64,000 nt of DNA, taken from the NCBI GenBank assembly GCA_029262235.1, contig JAJCZU010000002.1, positions 1-64,000 on the forward strand. The letters are read 5' to 3'. Below the pieces are notes generated by a model. The model was given only the letters and a program-made list of their open reading frames with translations, ran no database searches and was not told where the DNA came from. Source of the DNA: Candidatus Eiseniibacteriota bacterium. Its GTDB lineage: Bacteria > Orphanbacterota > Orphanbacteria > Orphanbacterales > Orphanbacteraceae. Shown piece after piece: positions 59,108 through 64,000 of this stretch. Made by a program: the position numbers and the translations under genes. Each line of letters starts with the position of its first letter. The stretch's first letter is position 1.

Positions 59108-59767
59108 ATGCAAATAGTGGAACTGCAGGCGGCGCCCCGAAGCCGCACGAGAAAAAGCGAAGTCAAAGCCTCACGCCGCGCCGGCACCGTACCCGCCGTC
59201 ATGTACGGCTCGGGCAAGCCGGCCACGCTTCTCGCGATCGACGAGAAGATGCTGCGCACGATGATCCAGGAATCGCACGGTACGACCCTGCTTCTGGATG
59301 TACTGGTCGAAGGCAAGAGCAACGGCAAAGCGGTGATTCGAAACGTGCAGCGCCACCCCGTCACGCGCGCGCTCCTTCACTGCGACCTGCTCGAGGTCAA
59401 CCTCGAACGCCAGTACACGGTTTCGATTCCGATTCATTTCGAAGGAGACCCGATCGGCGTTCGCACGTTCGGCGGCATCCTGCAGGAAACGATTCGCGAA
59501 ATCGAAATCAAGTGCCGCCCGATGGACATTCCGGAGGCGTACACGATCGACGTCACGAATCTGAGCCTCGGCGAATCGCTTCACGTGTCCGACATCCGGA
59601 AGCACGGCGATGAAGAGTTCCTCACCCCGAGCGACGTGCAGATCGTCGCCGTGATTCAGCCGATGCTCGAAGAAGAGCCGGAAGAGGCGGCAGAGGGCGA
59701 AGTGCCGGAAGTCGGCGAAGTCGGCAAGGAAGACGAAGACTCGGACGAAGAAAAGTCGGACGACTAG
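59108..59767 (+). CDS. rplY: 50S ribosomal protein L25 (CTC form)
   Basis: A 219-residue L25/CTC protein. The N-terminal 5S-rRNA-binding domain (A-S-R-R-A-G-T-V-P-A-V-M-Y-G) is followed by the beta-barrel TL5 domain and an acidic Glu/Asp-rich tail. ATG 59108 follows GGGAG by 8 bases. Located between prs and pth as in many bacteria. Confidence 0.95.
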   Translation: MQIVELQAAPRSRTRKSEVKASRRAGTVPAVMYGSGKPATLLAIDEKMLRTMIQESHGTTLLLDVLVEGKSNGKAVIRNVQRHPVTRALLHCDLLEVNLERQYTVSIPIHFEGDPIGVRTFGGILQETIREIEIKCRPMDIPEAYTIDVTNLSLGESLHVSDIRKHGDEEFLTPSDVQIVAVIQPMLEEEPEEAAEGEVPEVGEVGKEDEDSDEEKSDD

Positions 59768-59782
59768 TAGAGGTTTCGGAGC

Positions 59783-60364
59783 ATGCTGGCCGTTATCGGC
59801 CTTGGGAACGTCGGCAGCGAATACGACGACACGAGGCACAACATCGGATTTCGTGTCGTCGATGAGCTCGCGGGAGACGACGTGGCCTTCGAGCGCCGCG
59901 TGAACTATCTGTGTCACGGCGTGCGGATCACGGGTCGCAAGGTGCTCCTCGTCAAGCCGACGACGTATATGAATTTGAGCGGTGACGCCGTGAAGCGGGT
60001 CGCCCGCGAGCACAAGCTGGCTCCTGACCAGACGCTCGTGCTTTCAGACGATATTCACCTTCCGCTCGGACGTCTCCGGATTCGGAAATCCGGGAGCGAC
60101 GGCGGGCAGAAGGGCCTTGCCTCGATTATCGAGACTACAGGCACAAATCAATTCCCGAGGCTGCGTCTGGGTGTAGGCGCGCCTCCTGACAATGCAGATT
60201 GGGCCGACTATGTTCTGCGGCCCTTCGATGACGACGAACGGGAACTCGTCGATGACATGGTGACCCGGGCGCGCGATTGCGTGCGCACGTGGGTCCACGG
60301 CGGCATCGGCCGCGCCATGGAACGGCACAACCGTTCGCCCAATGAAGAACCCAAGAAAGGCTAG
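59783..60364 (+). CDS. pth: Peptidyl-tRNA hydrolase
   Basis: A 193-residue enzyme that frees peptidyl-tRNA released from stalled ribosomes. G-L-G-N-V-G-S-E-Y-D-D-T-R-H-N-I-G-F carries the conserved Asn and catalytic His; K-P-T-T-Y-M-N-L-S-G and L-S-D-D-I-H-L-P-L-G-R-L-R-I-R supply the other active-site residues. Confidence 0.96.
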   Translation: MLAVIGLGNVGSEYDDTRHNIGFRVVDELAGDDVAFERRVNYLCHGVRITGRKVLLVKPTTYMNLSGDAVKRVAREHKLAPDQTLVLSDDIHLPLGRLRIRKSGSDGGQKGLASIIETTGTNQFPRLRLGVGAPPDNADWADYVLRPFDDDERELVDDMVTRARDCVRTWVHGGIGRAMERHNRSPNEEPKKG

Positions 60365-60367
60365 ATT

Positions 60368-62401
<2,034 letters not shown>

Positions 62402-62417
62402 GAAGGAGATTCGGATT

Positions 62418-62975
62418 TTGGGCCTTTACGAAACCATGCTGATCCTCAGCAACAAGCTCGAACCGGGCGTGATTGAAGAGGAACTCGAGAAAATCAATAC
62501 GTTCATCGAATCGAACGGCGGCTCGACGCACAACATCGAGAAAGTCGGACGTCGTCCGCTCGCCTACGAAATCGATGGGCATCGCGATGGCTTCTATGCG
62601 GTGGTCTACTACAATCACGACCCCGCACAGATCGCGCCGTTCCAGCGCTCGCTTCGTCTGAACGAATCCGTGATTCGCCATAACGTGATTCGTATCGACA
62701 AGTTTCCGGAAGTTCCGTGTGGACTCTTCTCGGATACGCGGCAGGCGCCGGAAGAACCGTCACGCGGCCGTTACGGTCGTGACCGTGATGGTGGTCGTGA
62801 TTCGTACCAGGGACGCCGGCCGGGACCATCCTCACCTCCGCCCGCCGCTGCCCCGAAACCGGAAGCCCCCGCGACGCCCGCACCCGCTCCGGCCGCCGCT
62901 CCGCAAGAGGCGGACAGCGCGCCGGCAGTGGACACGGCTCCGGCCGGCGACTCTCCGGAGACGCAGGCCGAGTAG
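62418..62975 (+). CDS. rpsF: 30S ribosomal protein S6 with long Pro/Ala-rich tail
   Basis: A 185-residue protein. The first 95 residues are a standard S6 fold (Y-E-T-M-L-I-L, G-R-R-P-L-A-Y-E-I). The remaining 90 residues are an Arg/Gly then Pro/Ala/Glu-rich tail not found in the ~100-residue common form. TTG 62418 follows AAGGAGA. First gene of the rpsF-ssb-rpsR cluster. Confidence 0.94.
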   Translation: MGLYETMLILSNKLEPGVIEEELEKINTFIESNGGSTHNIEKVGRRPLAYEIDGHRDGFYAVVYYNHDPAQIAPFQRSLRLNESVIRHNVIRIDKFPEVPCGLFSDTRQAPEEPSRGRYGRDRDGGRDSYQGRRPGPSSPPPAAAPKPEAPATPAPAPAAAPQEADSAPAVDTAPAGDSPETQAE

Positions 62976-62996
62976 CAATACGCCAAGGAGGATGAA

Positions 62997-63458
62997 ATGG
63001 CGGAAGTGCGGTTACCTACGCTGAACAAGGTCATGTTGACGGGGCGCCTTACGCGCGACCCGGAAACGCGGTACACCCCGTCGGGGGCGGCCGTCTGCAA
63101 CATGGGAATCGCCGTCAACCGGCGGTTTCGTGGATCGTCGGGTGAGTGGCAGGAAGAAGTCTGCTACATCAACGTCGTCGCGTGGTCGAAACTCGCGGAA
63201 CGACTCGGCGAAACCTTGAAGAAGGGAAGCGCCGTCATGGTCGAAGGACGGCTGCAGAGCCGTTCGTGGGAGACCAAGGACGGACAGAAGCGCAATACGA
63301 TCGAAGTGAACGCGCTCAGCGTGCAGAGCCTCGACAAGCGCTCCGGTGGATATGAAGGTGGTGGCGGAGGCTACGACGGCGGTGGATCGTCGGATTCCGT
63401 GCCCGAACCGCCGCCCGCCGATGGATTCGGCGATGCCGAGGATGAAGTTCCGTTTTAG
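62997..63458 (+). CDS. ssb: Single-stranded DNA-binding protein
   Basis: A 153-residue OB-fold protein. L-N-K-V-M-L-T-G-R-L-T-R-D-P-E and F-x-G-S-S-G-E-W-Q-E-E mark the SSB fold, then a glycine-rich linker and the acidic tip D-E-V-P-F that recruits partner proteins. AAGGAGG precedes ATG 62997. Confidence 0.96.
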   Translation: MAEVRLPTLNKVMLTGRLTRDPETRYTPSGAAVCNMGIAVNRRFRGSSGEWQEEVCYINVVAWSKLAERLGETLKKGSAVMVEGRLQSRSWETKDGQKRNTIEVNALSVQSLDKRSGGYEGGGGGYDGGGSSDSVPEPPPADGFGDAEDEVPF

Positions 63459-63552
63459 ACTTCATCGTCAGACAGTATAAAACAGGGTTGCTCCGTGCCC
63501 GGTCATGGGGCTGCAGCGCAAGCTGTGTCCGTAACTCATAAGGAGAATCGTC

Positions 63553-63786
63553 GTGGCTAGAAGGTTCGACGACAGAAAAGACCGCCGGCGTCCGCGCCGT
63601 GTCCCGCTCGAAAAAGGCAAAGAGATCGACTACAAGGACGAGCGTCTCATGCGCCGTTTCATTACGGACCGTGGGAAGATCGTTCCTCGTCGTATCTGCC
63701 GTCTTTCGGCAAAGGATATGCGTCAGGTGACGCGTGCCATCAAGCGTGCGCGTGAAATGGCCATCATTCCTTACGTCGGCGAGTAG
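63553..63786 (+). CDS. rpsR: 30S ribosomal protein S18
   Basis: A 77-residue protein with [21 protein letters not shown] and [14 protein letters not shown], the S18 signature. GTG 63553 follows AAGGAGA. S18 binds S6 in the 30S platform. Confidence 0.96.
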   Translation: MARRFDDRKDRRRPRRVPLEKGKEIDYKDERLMRRFITDRGKIVPRRICRLSAKDMRQVTRAIKRAREMAIIPYVGE

Positions 63787-63793
63787 CGCCCGC

Positions 63794-64000
63794 GTGGGAG
63801 GAGAGACCTCCGCCGAACGGTCCGGACCGAACGTGATCCTTTTCGCGATCGCGGCCGCGGGTCTTCTGGTCGCAACCGGAAGCCCTTCGATCTTCGAGCT
63901 GGCTGGCCGGCTTCTGGCGCCGGTTGCGTTGATCGTGCTCTTTCGTATAGGGCCGGTTCACGCAATCGGCGCCGCCATGGCCGGATGTCTCCTCCTCTTG
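63794..64000 (+). CDS. Membrane protein downstream of rpsR, 3' truncated (possible DUF2232/YybS-like)
   Basis: The frame is open from GTG 63794 to the last base, 69 codons. After about 13 polar residues come two hydrophobic segments (V-I-L-F-A-I-A-A-A-G-L-L-V-A and L-L-A-P-V-A-L-I-V-L-F). A DUF2232 membrane protein commonly lies between rpsR and rplI, so that identity is plausible from position, but the visible part is too short to confirm it. The start is uncertain because no good ribosome binding site precedes it. Confidence 0.6.
   Translation, partial: MGGETSAERSGPNVILFAIAAAGLLVATGSPSIFELAGRLLAPVALIVLFRIGPVHAIGAAMAGCLLLL

Overview
The window comes from a GC-rich bacterial chromosome, probably an uncultured Gram-negative member of the Fibrobacterota-Chlorobiota-Bacteroidota (FCB) assemblage such as an Eisenbacteria- or Krumholzibacteria-like lineage. 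The evidence is three secreted proteins ending in FlgD-like/type IX-style C-terminal domains (an NPFNPTT- or NPxNPKT-type start and a terminal RKMILIR-like strand), many Sec and lipoprotein signals, beta-propeller lipoproteins, Hanks-type kinases with propellers, and a bacterial geranylgeranylglyceryl-phosphate synthase. The phylum is an inference; no rRNA is present.

Layout. 1-12.1 kb: a truncated beta-helix exoprotein, an aminotransferase, a GT-C membrane enzyme, a Tat-exported sulfatase-fold lipoprotein, MscS, a K+ channel with an RCK domain, a second sorted exoprotein, and tRNA-Ser(TGA), tRNA-Ser(GCT) and tRNA-Arg(ACG). 12.5-20.5 kb: a receiver-XRE regulator, a propeller lipoprotein, then an overlapping run of a TPR glycosyltransferase, a DUF2723 protein, a PHP-like lipoprotein and tadA. 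20.5-24.9 kb: a lower-GC accessory stretch in which three minus-strand secreted-protein genes are each followed by a degenerate copy of a tRNA 3' end joined to a terminator hairpin. It is bounded by long hairpins, with arcC beyond. 26-32.1 kb: a class V aminotransferase converges on a three-gene operon of membrane Ser/Thr kinase, 88-residue Cys/Pro-rich peptide and radical SAM-SPASM enzyme. This operon is the best candidate for an undescribed system, most likely a RiPP.

32.3-38.7 kb: tRNA-Ser(CGA), tRNA-Ser(GGA), tRNA-Ala(CGC), a large (Alu-containing) SRP RNA, then dnaX-ybaB-recR-pgsA-pgpA-cinA-thpR. 38.6-39.9 kb: a lipoprotein and a dockerin-like secreted protein on the minus strand. 40.3-54.9 kb: recA-alaS-GGGP synthase-rfbD-gmhA and two glycosyltransferase genes, a 0.56-kb gene-free stretch of nested inverted repeats, then a polyprenyl-phosphate sugar transferase, a small EamA/SMR-like protein, udk, a UbiA-family enzyme, ispE, spoVG and tRNA-Gln(TTG). 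55-58 kb: a secreted subtilase and a partner protein, both with cohesin-like modules. 58-64 kb: housekeeping genes prs-rplY-pth-hppA-rpsF-ssb-rpsR and the start of a membrane protein cut by the window edge.

The cell-surface theme recurs: polysaccharide assembly, lipid head-group synthesis, FlgD-like sorted exoproteins, cohesin/dockerin-like modules, and a short C-terminal SW..[IL]K..FR motif shared by two unrelated secreted proteins. Several genes without a Shine-Dalgarno sequence have a TAnnnT hexamer 7-8 bp before the start codon, which suggests leaderless transcription.
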